Positions 8,505 through 16,035 of a stretch of DNA of 64,000 nt are shown here, piece by piece. The notes beneath the pieces are model-generated. The model did no database searches, was not told the DNA's origin, and saw nothing but the letters and a program-made list of their open reading frames with translations. The translations under genes and the position numbers were made by a program. How positions within the stretch are numbered: the stretch's first letter is position 1; each line of letters opens with the position of its first letter. The stretch comes from Streptomyces sp. ISL-98 (GTDB lineage: Bacteria > Actinomycetota > Actinomycetes > Streptomycetales > Streptomycetaceae). Location of the stretch: assembly GCF_018614055.1 (NCBI RefSeq), contig NZ_JAGGPB010000038.1, positions 1 to 64,000 of the forward strand, given 5' to 3'.

Positions 8505-10459
8505 CGGTCGAACTCCGTCCTCATCCCCAGGGGGAGGTCGAGGCGCAGGCCGAGCTCGGCGATCTCGCGGCGGGCCGCGGGGAGGAGGTCGGCGCACTCC
8601 TCGAAGACCTCCGCCAGGGCCGCTGCCTGCCGCCCCCACAGCGCCTGCCAGTGGCGCGGGGTGAGGCTGGCGCGCATGTGCTCGATGTGATCGGACAGCA
8701 GCAGAAGCCGCGGGATCTGGGAGGTGAACACGACGGCGTTGCGGCACAACATGCTCATCGCGGGTGCGACATGGCAGACCTTGGCGTCGTTGCGGTGTGG
8801 CGAGGCCCAGGGGTTACGGCAGTTGACCAGCCCCATGTCCAGCTCTCCCGTCCGTAGGGCTTGGGCCTGCTCGGCATCCAGGCCGAGGTCCTCGGCGACC
8901 TCGGGCTCCTCCAGGTGCTGCTCGGCCTCGGCTGTGACGAGCACCGGCCGCGAGGGTGTGGTCATGCGGTCGAAGACCCACTTCTGAGCTCGGTTGATCG
9001 ACCGGCCGGCCAGAATGTGCGCGGTCGTGCCGTGCGCGTAGTGCAGGCGGTAGACCTCCACGTGGTGGTCATCGCCCGCCAGGTCGCTCACGGTGCCGCC
9101 GAGCGCGACTGCGCGAACGACCTTCGTGGTCTTGCGCAGCCGCCTGATCTCATACGGCTCGGAGATCTTCAGCGCCTTCCCGGCAGCATCGCGCTGCTCG
9201 GCTATCCAGCCGCCGAAGCGCCGCTCGCGGTCGGTGAAGTCGGCGAACTCGGCGTCCAGGACACCCCGGCGCCGTCGTTCCACCGCGAGGAACAGCCACG
9301 GGTCGGCGTCGGGGAAGACCGTCCGGGACAGTTCGGTGGCGGCCAGCAGACGCCGGAGCAGGCCCGGAACGTCCCAGGCACCGTCCCCGGCGAACTCCGG
9401 CGCCTCCTCTTCTGGCTCCGGATCCGGGTGCAGGTCGGCACGGACACGGTGGGCACGCATTTTGCGCTGAACCAGGCGAACACCGCCATCGGTCAACCCG
9501 ATGTCGGGCAGCTGGAGAAAGTGGAGTTCCTCCGGGCTCGTGTCGCTCATGCCCAGCATCAGCAGCACCCGAAAGGCCAGCAGATCCACTTCGGTCGGAA
9601 ACAGAAGGCGGCCCAACTCTGCGACGAGATAGCGAAATCCGCGCTTGAGGAGAGTGCCGTCCGGCGCGGTCGGGAGCAGGGCCTTCACTGGCTCCGGCCA
9701 GCTCAGCACGTTCTGCCGGAATTGCGGCTTGAGGATCTCCACGGTCAGCAGCCAGGGGTGCGTCGCCGCCCACAGCAGGTTCGCCGGCTCGTGCCACCCG
9801 CCTTCTCGGGGATCGACCCCGTGCTCCAGCATGTCCCGGCCCCGAGCCAGGCGGGCCTCCAGCGCCCGGACCGCGTCCCGCGCCGCGTCACGCAGAGCGA
9901 TCCGCTCCGCGTTCGAGAACTCGTCCAGCGGCTCGCCCTGGTACGTCGGATAGGCGGGCGGGGCCTGCGCACGCACCCGCAGCGCCTCCGGCATGCTCGT
10001 GTCCTTCAGTGCGCGCTGCTCGATCAACGTCAACAGGGAATTTGTCTTCGCGTACGGGGAGTTCGAGCGGAGCCCATGGTGCTGACGCAGGTCTTCCTCC
10101 CACGAGTGGATGACCTCGACCAGATCAACCTTGTGCCCGTCCAGGCGGGCATCCGCCGGGTCCACACCGAACGGGGGCAGATGCTTGTCGACGAACTTCG
10201 CGAAGGACCGCACCGCCTGGGCGAGGCCCGCGCCCCCGTCGGACAGAGCCATGGAACGGGTGTAGGTGATCCACTCGTCGGCCAGCTGGGCCGCCAGAGT
10301 GCTGCACTGGTATTTCGCCGGGTCCACGAAGTGGCTCGACTTGCCGCCCCCGCGCGTCCAGGTCACGGTCCGGATTCCGACGTACTCCAGGTCCCGGGTG
10401 GGCAGCGGCTTCGGGGCGCTGCTGCGTACGCGCTGCTTGCGCTCGCCGCGGCGGGGCAT
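8501..10459 (-). CDS. Tyrosine-recombinase-like protein (second of three)
   Basis: 652 residues from ATG at 10459, sharing one base with the upstream TGA (TGATG). It resembles the TnpB-type partner of Tn554-like systems: a long N-terminal region, a core around FRVLLMLGMSDTSPEELHFL, and a basic segment EIRRLRKTTKVVR followed by EVYRLHYAHGTT. I do not see the canonical first catalytic Arg in the LGMSDTSPEEL segment. Either the motif has diverged or this subunit plays a structural role. It must act with the flanking recombinases, to which it is translationally coupled. Confidence 0.65.
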   Translation of the reverse strand: MPRRGERKQRVRSSAPKPLPTRDLEYVGIRTVTWTRGGGKSSHFVDPAKYQCSTLAAQLADEWITYTRSMALSDGGAGLAQAVRSFAKFVDKHLPPFGVDPADARLDGHKVDLVEVIHSWEEDLRQHHGLRSNSPYAKTNSLLTLIEQRALKDTSMPEALRVRAQAPPAYPTYQGEPLDEFSNAERIALRDAARDAVRALEARLARGRDMLEHGVDPREGGWHEPANLLWAATHPWLLTVEILKPQFRQNVLSWPEPVKALLPTAPDGTLLKRGFRYLVAELGRLLFPTEVDLLAFRVLLMLGMSDTSPEELHFLQLPDIGLTDGGVRLVQRKMRAHRVRADLHPDPEPEEEAPEFAGDGAWDVPGLLRRLLAATELSRTVFPDADPWLFLAVERRRRGVLDAEFADFTDRERRFGGWIAEQRDAAGKALKISEPYEIRRLRKTTKVVRAVALGGTVSDLAGDDHHVEVYRLHYAHGTTAHILAGRSINRAQKWVFDRMTTPSRPVLVTAEAEQHLEEPEVAEDLGLDAEQAQALRTGELDMGLVNCRNPWASPHRNDAKVCHVAPAMSMLCRNAVVFTSQIPRLLLLSDHIEHMRASLTPRHWQALWGRQAAALAEVFEECADLLPAARREIAELGLRLDLPLGMRTEFDR

Positions 10460-11916
10460 CAGGCGACCCTCTGTTCGGCGATCGCGGCCGCGTAATCGGC
10501 GTAGGTGGCGTTCTTGTTGTTCCACTCGGCAATCGCCTTCGCCACCAGCACGTTGGTGTCCCGCATGTACCGGAGGTAACGCAAAGTCGATTGTGGACGG
10601 CGATGCCCCAATAGGTCCTGCAGCATTAGCAGGGGGTTCCGCGAGATGTGGTCCGTCAGGTAGCCGGTGTGCCGGCCGGCGAGATACTCCTCGGCTTCCT
10701 CCTGGAGGATCAGCTTGGTCAGCAGCCGCAGCATGTACACCGCGAAGGTGTGCCGCGTGTCGTGGATCCGGACCTCGCGCGGCATGACAATGTCGACCTT
10801 GTCCTCCTCGCTCAGCCGCACGGCGCGCAGATGCGCGGCGCCGAATATCTGCTCCCAGCGCTGCCGAGTCGGCATCCGTCCGCCGCGGCCGACAAACATC
10901 GCCATCGGCTCCAGCCCGTGGTCGCCCTCGAAGACCGCACGACGGCGCTTGTCCGCGTTCATGCTCTCGACCCGGAAAGTGCGGCGCCGACCATCGAGCA
11001 TCCCACTCACCTTCATCCGCCGCAGGTCGATGTCATCGACGATGAACAGCTCCTCGCGGCGCCTCCACAGAGCCTTCGCCGCCGCCCGCACCTGCGCCGC
11101 ACGCTCGGTACGCCGGTACATGTCCAGCTCCCGCAGCGTCGGATCCTGGATCACCACCCCGCGAGGCAGACCGTATTTCGCGATCGCCTGAAGCTGAACC
11201 TCCGCAGGAGAGGCGTCCCGTCGCGGCGGCCCCACCTCGATATCCAACAGGCAGTTGAACTCCTGCAGCCGCATGCCCGTCGTGATCGACAGTTCGGGTG
11301 CTGCGCTATCGCGCAGCGGCGAGCGCCCGCGGAACGTGCGATCGACTCGCCCGTCGGGCAGATAGCCACGCAGTCCGACCTGCTTGAGGAAGTTCCACTG
11401 CCGCCAGGTCAGATGCCGCACGTCCAGCTGCGTCGTGGCACCCCAGGACAGCACGTCGCGACCGTTACGACGACGGAAGTAGGGACGCTTGTCGATCAGC
11501 TTCTCGTCGTCGGCCCACCCGTAGAAGCCATTGATCATGGCCCGGCGCCGCTTCCAGGTCGCCGGCGCATCCGGCGACTCGCGATGCCCTGTGCAGTCCT
11601 CCCGATACGCCAGGAGGTCCTCCTCGATCACCAACAACAGATCGACCGGCGGGTCGAGCTCGTTCTCCAGAAAGTCGGTCAAGTCGAGGGCGTCGTACGT
11701 GTAGTCCTGCAACGACTTCGCCTTCAGCGTCTTGGCCATCTCAAGAAAGAACGAAACCAACGGCTCCGCCGGGCGCATCTGCGAGTCGAAGAAGAACGGA
11801 GTGCCCTCCTTCAACGCACCCTTCCGCGACACATACGCGAAAGCATCAAGATCCACGCCAGGCGGCGCCTCGTAGAAGCGACGCACCTTGCTGCGTGACA
11901 CAAAGAAGTAGTCCAC
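10459..11916 (-). CDS. Tyrosine recombinase (first of three)
   Basis: 485 residues. The catalytic residues are clear: Arg in SITTGMRLQEF, HxxRH in RIHDTRHTFAVYML, His in LLGHRRPQ, and nucleophile Tyr in STLRYLRYM. The N-terminal ~170 residues form the SAM-like core-binding domain. The start is a GTG at 11916; upstream ATG and GTG codons are out of frame and the ribosome binding site is weak. It is first in the recombinase operon, so its promoter should lie in 11917-12000, where a CATGATCATG palindrome is present. Inferred to cut and rejoin the element ends with its two partners. Confidence 0.85.
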   Translation of the reverse strand: MDYFFVSRSKVRRFYEAPPGVDLDAFAYVSRKGALKEGTPFFFDSQMRPAEPLVSFFLEMAKTLKAKSLQDYTYDALDLTDFLENELDPPVDLLLVIEEDLLAYREDCTGHRESPDAPATWKRRRAMINGFYGWADDEKLIDKRPYFRRRNGRDVLSWGATTQLDVRHLTWRQWNFLKQVGLRGYLPDGRVDRTFRGRSPLRDSAAPELSITTGMRLQEFNCLLDIEVGPPRRDASPAEVQLQAIAKYGLPRGVVIQDPTLRELDMYRRTERAAQVRAAAKALWRRREELFIVDDIDLRRMKVSGMLDGRRRTFRVESMNADKRRRAVFEGDHGLEPMAMFVGRGGRMPTRQRWEQIFGAAHLRAVRLSEEDKVDIVMPREVRIHDTRHTFAVYMLRLLTKLILQEEAEEYLAGRHTGYLTDHISRNPLLMLQDLLGHRRPQSTLRYLRYMRDTNVLVAKAIAEWNNKNATYADYAAAIAEQRVA

Positions 11917-11994
11917 CCCGCACCACCATGATCATGAGACATCCAGAAGCGTGGAACCTAACAGCCACACCTGGGGGCTCATGTCACCCGGGGA

Positions 11995-12351
11995 TCACAC
12001 CTGAGACATCTGAACTTCCTTTGCATAATCGGGGCCGTGGCGGTTGACGGGCTCCCAGTAGGTCATGACGACCGTCGGCCGCAGGCTGGCGGCATGCTCG
12101 ACCGCGCGGAGGGTGCGGTCGATGACGTTTCGGTTCTGCAGGGCGCGGCGGTACGCGGTCTGGATGACGGGGCCGTCGAGGAAGGCTGTGTGGTGTGCCA
12201 GCCCGACCTCGAACAGGCCGCACCCCGCGCGGGCAAGTGCGTCGAGGTGACGGCGTGCTTCGGTTGCCGTATGCAGGCCGGCGGGGACGAACACGCCGAG
12301 CGAGCAGCCGGGTTGGGTGAGGAGGGTGTGGAGGGGGTCGGCGGTGGCCAG
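11995..12351 (-). pseudogene. trpA: Truncated tryptophan-synthase-alpha-like gene
   Basis: The frame encodes the first third of a TrpA barrel: CSLGVFVPAGLHTATEARRH, LARAGCGLFEVGLAHH, AFLDGPVIQTAYRRAL and PTVVMTYWEPVNRHG. It then ends abruptly in YAKEVQMSQV* where a complete enzyme would have ~150 more residues. TrpA normally cleaves indole-3-glycerol phosphate; this piece cannot. No ATG/GTG/TTG fits the start; CTG at 12351 with AAAGG upstream is the best candidate. The break falls where the recombinase operon begins, so that insertion or a linked deletion is the likely cause. Confidence 0.7.
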
Positions 12352-12389
12352 GGTGGTGCCTTTCCCGGCGGAGGTGCGGTCGCCGGAGG

Positions 12390-12955
12390 TCAGCGGCGGC
12401 GTCCGGCCGGTGGAGTCGGGTGGTTGCGGGGGTAGCGGCGCTCCGGCCGTGGGTGTGTTGCGGTTGCTGGCCGGGCGCGGTGTCCGTGGTGGGCCGGCTG
12501 CTGAGGGCGGGAGCGACGCGGTCGAGGGTCTCGGCGACCTGCTGGGCCTGGTCGTGGGCGTGACGGAGCTGTTCAGCGACGTCGTCGGGGAGCCGGTCCC
12601 ATTGGGCTCGGTACTGGTAGCCCTGGATGATCTCGGTGGCGTTGCGGAGCTGGTCGGCGAGCTGTCGCAGGATCGCGGTCCTCTGCTCTGGGCTGGTCGC
12701 GGCGTGTGTGGCCTGCAGGAGCGCATCGAGGGCGGTAGGCAGCGGGCCGGCGTCCGCGGGGAGGCCGAAGAGGTGGGCGTGCAGTGCTTGGGCGAAGACT
12801 GTGACTGGTCCGCCTCGGGAGCGGTGGCCGAATTCGGCTGCCGCCTGGGGCCGGACGCGGAAACTGACGATCACGTCGCGGGGCGCGGCGTCGGGGTGGA
12901 TCTGGTCGGCGAGGGCGCGGGCGACGTCGTGCGCTGTCGGGGTATCGGAAGACGT
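12390..12955 (-). CDS. Unknown helical operon protein (start ACG?)
   Basis: The coherent part runs from SSDTPTAHDVARALADQIHP through a long helical segment (ILRQLADQLRNATEII, EQLRHAHDQAQQVAETL). The nearest conventional start, GTG at 12874, would remove a well-formed N-terminus. GGAG five bases before ACG at 12955 supports an ACG start. The 3' end is unclear: the frame stays open into the trpA-like gene, while a neighbouring frame ends in GRRR* at 12390-12392 just before it, like other proteins here. A one-base deletion in the C-terminal region would explain this. Function unknown. Confidence 0.5.
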
Positions 12956-12976
12956 GGTGGCTCCAAGGAGATCTGG

Positions 12977-13783
12977 TCAACGGGTCGCGGCGTGTGCGGT
13001 GGTCGCGGCCGGGCGGCTCGCCGGGCGGGCTGGAGTGAGCGCGGGCGGTCGAGGCCGGCCGAAGGTGGGGGCCAGGCCATGGCACCCGTCGGCGGTGAGG
13101 TGGACCCGCTCGTCGTGGAGCCAGAGTGGGCAGTGTTCGCGGGCCACGAGGCCGCGGGACTCAAGGGAGCGGATGGTGCTGATCGTGACGCGAATGTCGT
13201 CGCGGCGGACGTACGGCTTGTCGTCGGTGATCGTCACCTCGCCCCGCGCGACGGCGCGCAGTGCGGCGTCCTGAGCGGGAGAGAGCGCAGGCGGCTGATG
13301 CAGGGGACTGACGCCCCGGCGGCGCCGTTCGGTGACGAGCAGTTCGGCGGTGGTCAGTGCATCCTGGGCGCCGAGTGCGGTCAGGTCCCGTACGAGGGTG
13401 AGGCGGCTACCGGCTTCTCCCAGGGCTTGCTGGTAGGTCAAGAGCGGGCCCTCGTCCTGGACGGGGATTCCGGCGCGGGTGTCGTCGAGGATGTCCACGG
13501 CGTCCAGGAGGTGGTCGGCTGCGTCCGTGGCCGGGTGGGCGAGCTGCCGTACCCGTGCGTACACGGTGCGGATCGCGGGGCTGTGGTACATCGGCTGGGC
13601 ATTGAGGGTGTCCACGATGTGCAGCGCCGAATTGGCCAGGTGCTGGGTGGAGGCGGTCTGGTGGGTGAGGGCGGTGGCAGGGCTGGAGCCGTTCAGCCGG
13701 AGCCGGGTAAGGGCGTCGTTGTGTCGGGTGAAGTCGGCGGCGAGTAGCAGGAGGTGCTCGGCTGGCGCGGTGGGGGTGGTCAT
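12977..13783 (-). CDS. Winged-helix-like protein, paralogue of 14537-15385
   Basis: About 268 residues if it starts at ATG 13783 (MTTPTAPAEHLLLLAAD); an in-frame ATG at 13864 would place the start inside the upstream gene. The N-terminal ~150 residues are helical. The C-terminal domain (ALSPAQDAALRAVARGE ... VTISTIRSLESRGLVARE) has the shape of a MarR-like winged helix. The same architecture recurs two genes upstream (14537-15385), so the pair arose by duplication. No strong ribosome binding site. Probable DNA-binding protein of the transfer operon. Confidence 0.6.
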   Translation of the reverse strand: MTTPTAPAEHLLLLAADFTRHNDALTRLRLNGSSPATALTHQTASTQHLANSALHIVDTLNAQPMYHSPAIRTVYARVRQLAHPATDAADHLLDAVDILDDTRAGIPVQDEGPLLTYQQALGEAGSRLTLVRDLTALGAQDALTTAELLVTERRRRGVSPLHQPPALSPAQDAALRAVARGEVTITDDKPYVRRDDIRVTISTIRSLESRGLVAREHCPLWLHDERVHLTADGCHGLAPTFGRPRPPALTPARPASRPAATTAHAATR

Positions 13784-13814
13784 CTGGGGCGGATGGTTTC
13801 GTTCGGCGGCGGTG

Positions 13815-14540
13815 TCAGCGGCGGCGTACGGCATGGGCGAGCTGGGCTCCGGCGTGGTGGACATGCGGGTTCACGGCGGCTCTGCGGACGGGCGTGATGA
13901 GCGCGTCGTCCAGGTGCTGCACGAGGTAGGGGATGTCGCGGAAGGCGCGCTCCACCGGTGTGGTCGTCGCGAGGTGGGTGAAGAACTGGGCGACGAGTTG
14001 CTCGGGGGTGTCCTGCGTGAAGGTGGCGTGCCAGTGGGTGTCGAATCCGTCGTACACGTGGTGCTGGAATCGCCACGGGGTCTCGTCGCCGGGGGTGTGC
14101 TGCAGGAGGCAGTGGCCGTCGGGTGTGGTGAAGGTGCCGTCGCCTGCTTGCCAGTGGTTCATGTCGGCGATCTGGGCGAGGGTGCTGGTCGTGAGCGGGA
14201 TCCGGTCGGCGTGGCGGCGGTCGCCGAGCAGCTGGGGCAGGGCCTGGGTGACGGCTGCGATGGCCTCGATTGGGGTTTGCCGGCTGAACTGCACTTCCCA
14301 GTAGGGCTCGTGGTGGGCGATGGTCCACCATCTGCCGGCTGGGTGGCTGGGGCTGAAGGTGAGGAAGAGGCTGCCGTCGGGGCTGTCGATGGCGATGTGT
14401 CCGGTCGCGGCGTCGCGCTGTGAGGGCCAGCTGAAGAGGTGGATCAGGGGGCCGAGCGCGTCGGTGAGCCGGTCGAGGCCGGCTCCGGCGAGGTGCCGGG
14501 GGGAGACGAGCACGCGGTCCTCGGGCGCGAAGTGCGTCAC
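13815..14540 (-). CDS. DUF317 domain protein
   Basis: 241 residues; ATG at 14540 overlaps the upstream stop as ATGA. It carries the DUF317 hallmarks: VSPRHLAGAG near the N-terminus, RWWTIAHHEPYWEVQFSRQT, TPIEAIAAVTQAL, and a second repeat ending TPEQLVAQFFTHLA. DUF317 proteins are Streptomyces-specific, often plasmid-borne and of unknown function. Four occur in this operon (here, 17855, 19230, 20452), all sharing the TP-E/H-LV-AF-T-AL repeat end. Confidence 0.75.
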   Translation of the reverse strand: MTHFAPEDRVLVSPRHLAGAGLDRLTDALGPLIHLFSWPSQRDAATGHIAIDSPDGSLFLTFSPSHPAGRWWTIAHHEPYWEVQFSRQTPIEAIAAVTQALPQLLGDRRHADRIPLTTSTLAQIADMNHWQAGDGTFTTPDGHCLLQHTPGDETPWRFQHHVYDGFDTHWHATFTQDTPEQLVAQFFTHLATTTPVERAFRDIPYLVQHLDDALITPVRRAAVNPHVHHAGAQLAHAVRRR

Positions 14541-15385
14541 CGGCGCGCTCGCTGCACCGCGGGAGGCTTGGCGGCGGCTACCGCAGTGGTTGCCGGAGCG
14601 GCTGCGGGGCGTGGTTTGGCCAGGGCCTGCTGTCCTTGTTCGGTGACGGTGATCTTCTGTCCGTGGAACAGAGAGGTGCTGGTGTCCGCAGCGACGAGTC
14701 CGCGTTTGGCCAGGGCACGGAAGGTGGCGATGGAGACGCGGGTGCCGTCGTGGGTGGCGACGCGGGTCACGCCCAGCCCTCGCTGCGAACTCTCGTACAG
14801 CTTCCCTTCACCGAGGCTGAGGGCCTTGAGGGCGTCGTATTGGGCATCGGTGAGTGCGGGGCCGGTCGTCCGCTGCACGGGCGTCGCTTGATCTTGTGCG
14901 GTGGCGAGGTCGCGGGTGATGCCGGTGGTGACGTAGTGGCACCCGATCGCGCTCAGGTCGAGCTGGTGGGCGGCATCGGCGAGGTGACCGGTCATACGCG
15001 GTATGGCCTCGGCGTGGCGAGCGGTGCGCACCGCCTCGTCGTCTGCCGGGTAGCCGGGGAACGGCGCGCCTTCGTACGGGTTGGCGTACAGCGCGCTGGC
15101 GAGGTCGTTGCCGGCCAGGGAGGAAGCGACCACGATTGAGGACAGGCACTCCAGGCTGGCGCGGCTGCCGGCGATGTCGGCGTACGCGCTGCCGTCGAGC
15201 GCGCCCAGGCGTACGAGGGTGGTGGCCGTCAGGTCCTGGGCCTTGAGCAGGAGCGGGCTGATCTGGCGTAGCGCGTCGGTGCCGGGGGTGTAGGAGAGGT
15301 CCCGGACGCGTGCGTGCAGGGCCTCGAACTCGCGTGCCAGATTACGGAGTTGTTGTGCCTGTTCTGCCAGGTTGAGCGAGGGCAT
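14537..15385 (-). CDS. Winged-helix-like protein, 282 aa
   Basis: ATG at 15385 starts a 282-residue protein: a helical N-terminal region (AEQAQQLRNLAREFEALHAR) and a C-terminal winged helix (ALTDAQYDALKALSLGE ... VSIATFRALAKRGLVAADT). The tail is Ala/Pro-rich and ends in basic residues, as in many proteins of this operon. Its paralogue lies at 12977-13783. It is coupled to the DUF317 gene downstream by a 4-nt overlap. Inferred DNA-binding or regulatory role. Confidence 0.65.
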   Translation of the reverse strand: MPSLNLAEQAQQLRNLAREFEALHARVRDLSYTPGTDALRQISPLLLKAQDLTATTLVRLGALDGSAYADIAGSRASLECLSSIVVASSLAGNDLASALYANPYEGAPFPGYPADDEAVRTARHAEAIPRMTGHLADAAHQLDLSAIGCHYVTTGITRDLATAQDQATPVQRTTGPALTDAQYDALKALSLGEGKLYESSQRGLGVTRVATHDGTRVSIATFRALAKRGLVAADTSTSLFHGQKITVTEQGQQALAKPRPAAAPATTAVAAAKPPAVQRARR

Positions 15386-15412
15386 GGGGTGGTGTGGCTC
15401 CGGAGGATCGGG

Positions 15413-16012
15413 TCAGCGGCTGCGCCGCTTGGGCTGGGGCATGGGGGGCGGCACGGGGGCGGATCCGGTGCGGGGTCGCGCTGGTGGAATGTCCTGCACG
15501 GTCGCGATTCCGAGATCGATGCGCACGTTGAGGCCGTGGGCGAAGAGATGGGCCTCGGTGCGGACCACGGCGCCCAGTGCGTCGCGTTCAGCGAGCCCGG
15601 CGGGCAGCTCGTGCTGCTGGGGTGTGCCGGTGGAGGTGAAGCTCTGCTGAGTGAGGATGGCCTCTGCCTCGTCCGTGGTGACGCTCGCGGTGACGTGGCC
15701 GTCGGTGAAGCTGATGGTTACTTCGTCCTGGGCCGTTGCGCTCGCAGCGTGCTGACGTGTGGTCCAGGCGAGGTCGACGAGGTCATGCGTGTGGGCCATG
15801 AGCCCGTACGCCGCGACGCCGGCGCGTTCGTGGGCGTCCTCGGCGGTCTCCGGCGGCAGGAGGTAGAGGGTGCGGCCCTGGTGCTCGCGAGCGGTGAATC
15901 CCGCCCCGGTCAGAATGCGGCCGGCGTTGGGGATCGGCCGGTTGAGGGCGACGAAGGTCCAGCCGTCGCGGGTCGAGCCGATGAAGACATCGTGGTGGTC
16001 GGTAAGTGCCAT
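15413..16012 (-). CDS. Hypothetical operon protein, 199 aa
   Basis: ATG at 16012. A soluble protein with an alternating beta/alpha pattern (DVFIGSTRDGWTFVALNR at the N-terminus) and a Pro/Arg-rich tail (PMPQPKRRSR). I do not recognise the family. It lies 24 bp after the TraG-like ATPase gene and 28 bp before the winged-helix gene, all in one transcription unit, so a part in conjugation or its control is likely but unproven. Confidence 0.6.
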   Translation of the reverse strand: MALTDHHDVFIGSTRDGWTFVALNRPIPNAGRILTGAGFTAREHQGRTLYLLPPETAEDAHERAGVAAYGLMAHTHDLVDLAWTTRQHAASATAQDEVTISFTDGHVTASVTTDEAEAILTQQSFTSTGTPQQHELPAGLAERDALGAVVRTEAHLFAHGLNVRIDLGIATVQDIPPARPRTGSAPVPPPMPQPKRRSR

Positions 16013-16035
16013 GCTGCTTTCGGTGGATAGGTGGG

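Larger units (their letters stand above)
5512..11963 (-). mobile_element. Putative three-recombinase mobile element
   Basis: Four co-oriented genes (three different tyrosine recombinases and a small coiled-coil protein) are joined by 1-4 nt overlaps. One side abuts a truncated trpA-like gene and the other a restriction-nuclease fragment. This resembles the tnpA-tnpB-tnpC logic of Tn554-like elements and 'recombinase in trio' elements, but the proteins are larger. The ends are not defined. The right side carries TGAGACATC twice (11935-11943 and 12002-12010), which could bracket a recombination site. Boundaries given are approximate. Confidence 0.45.
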
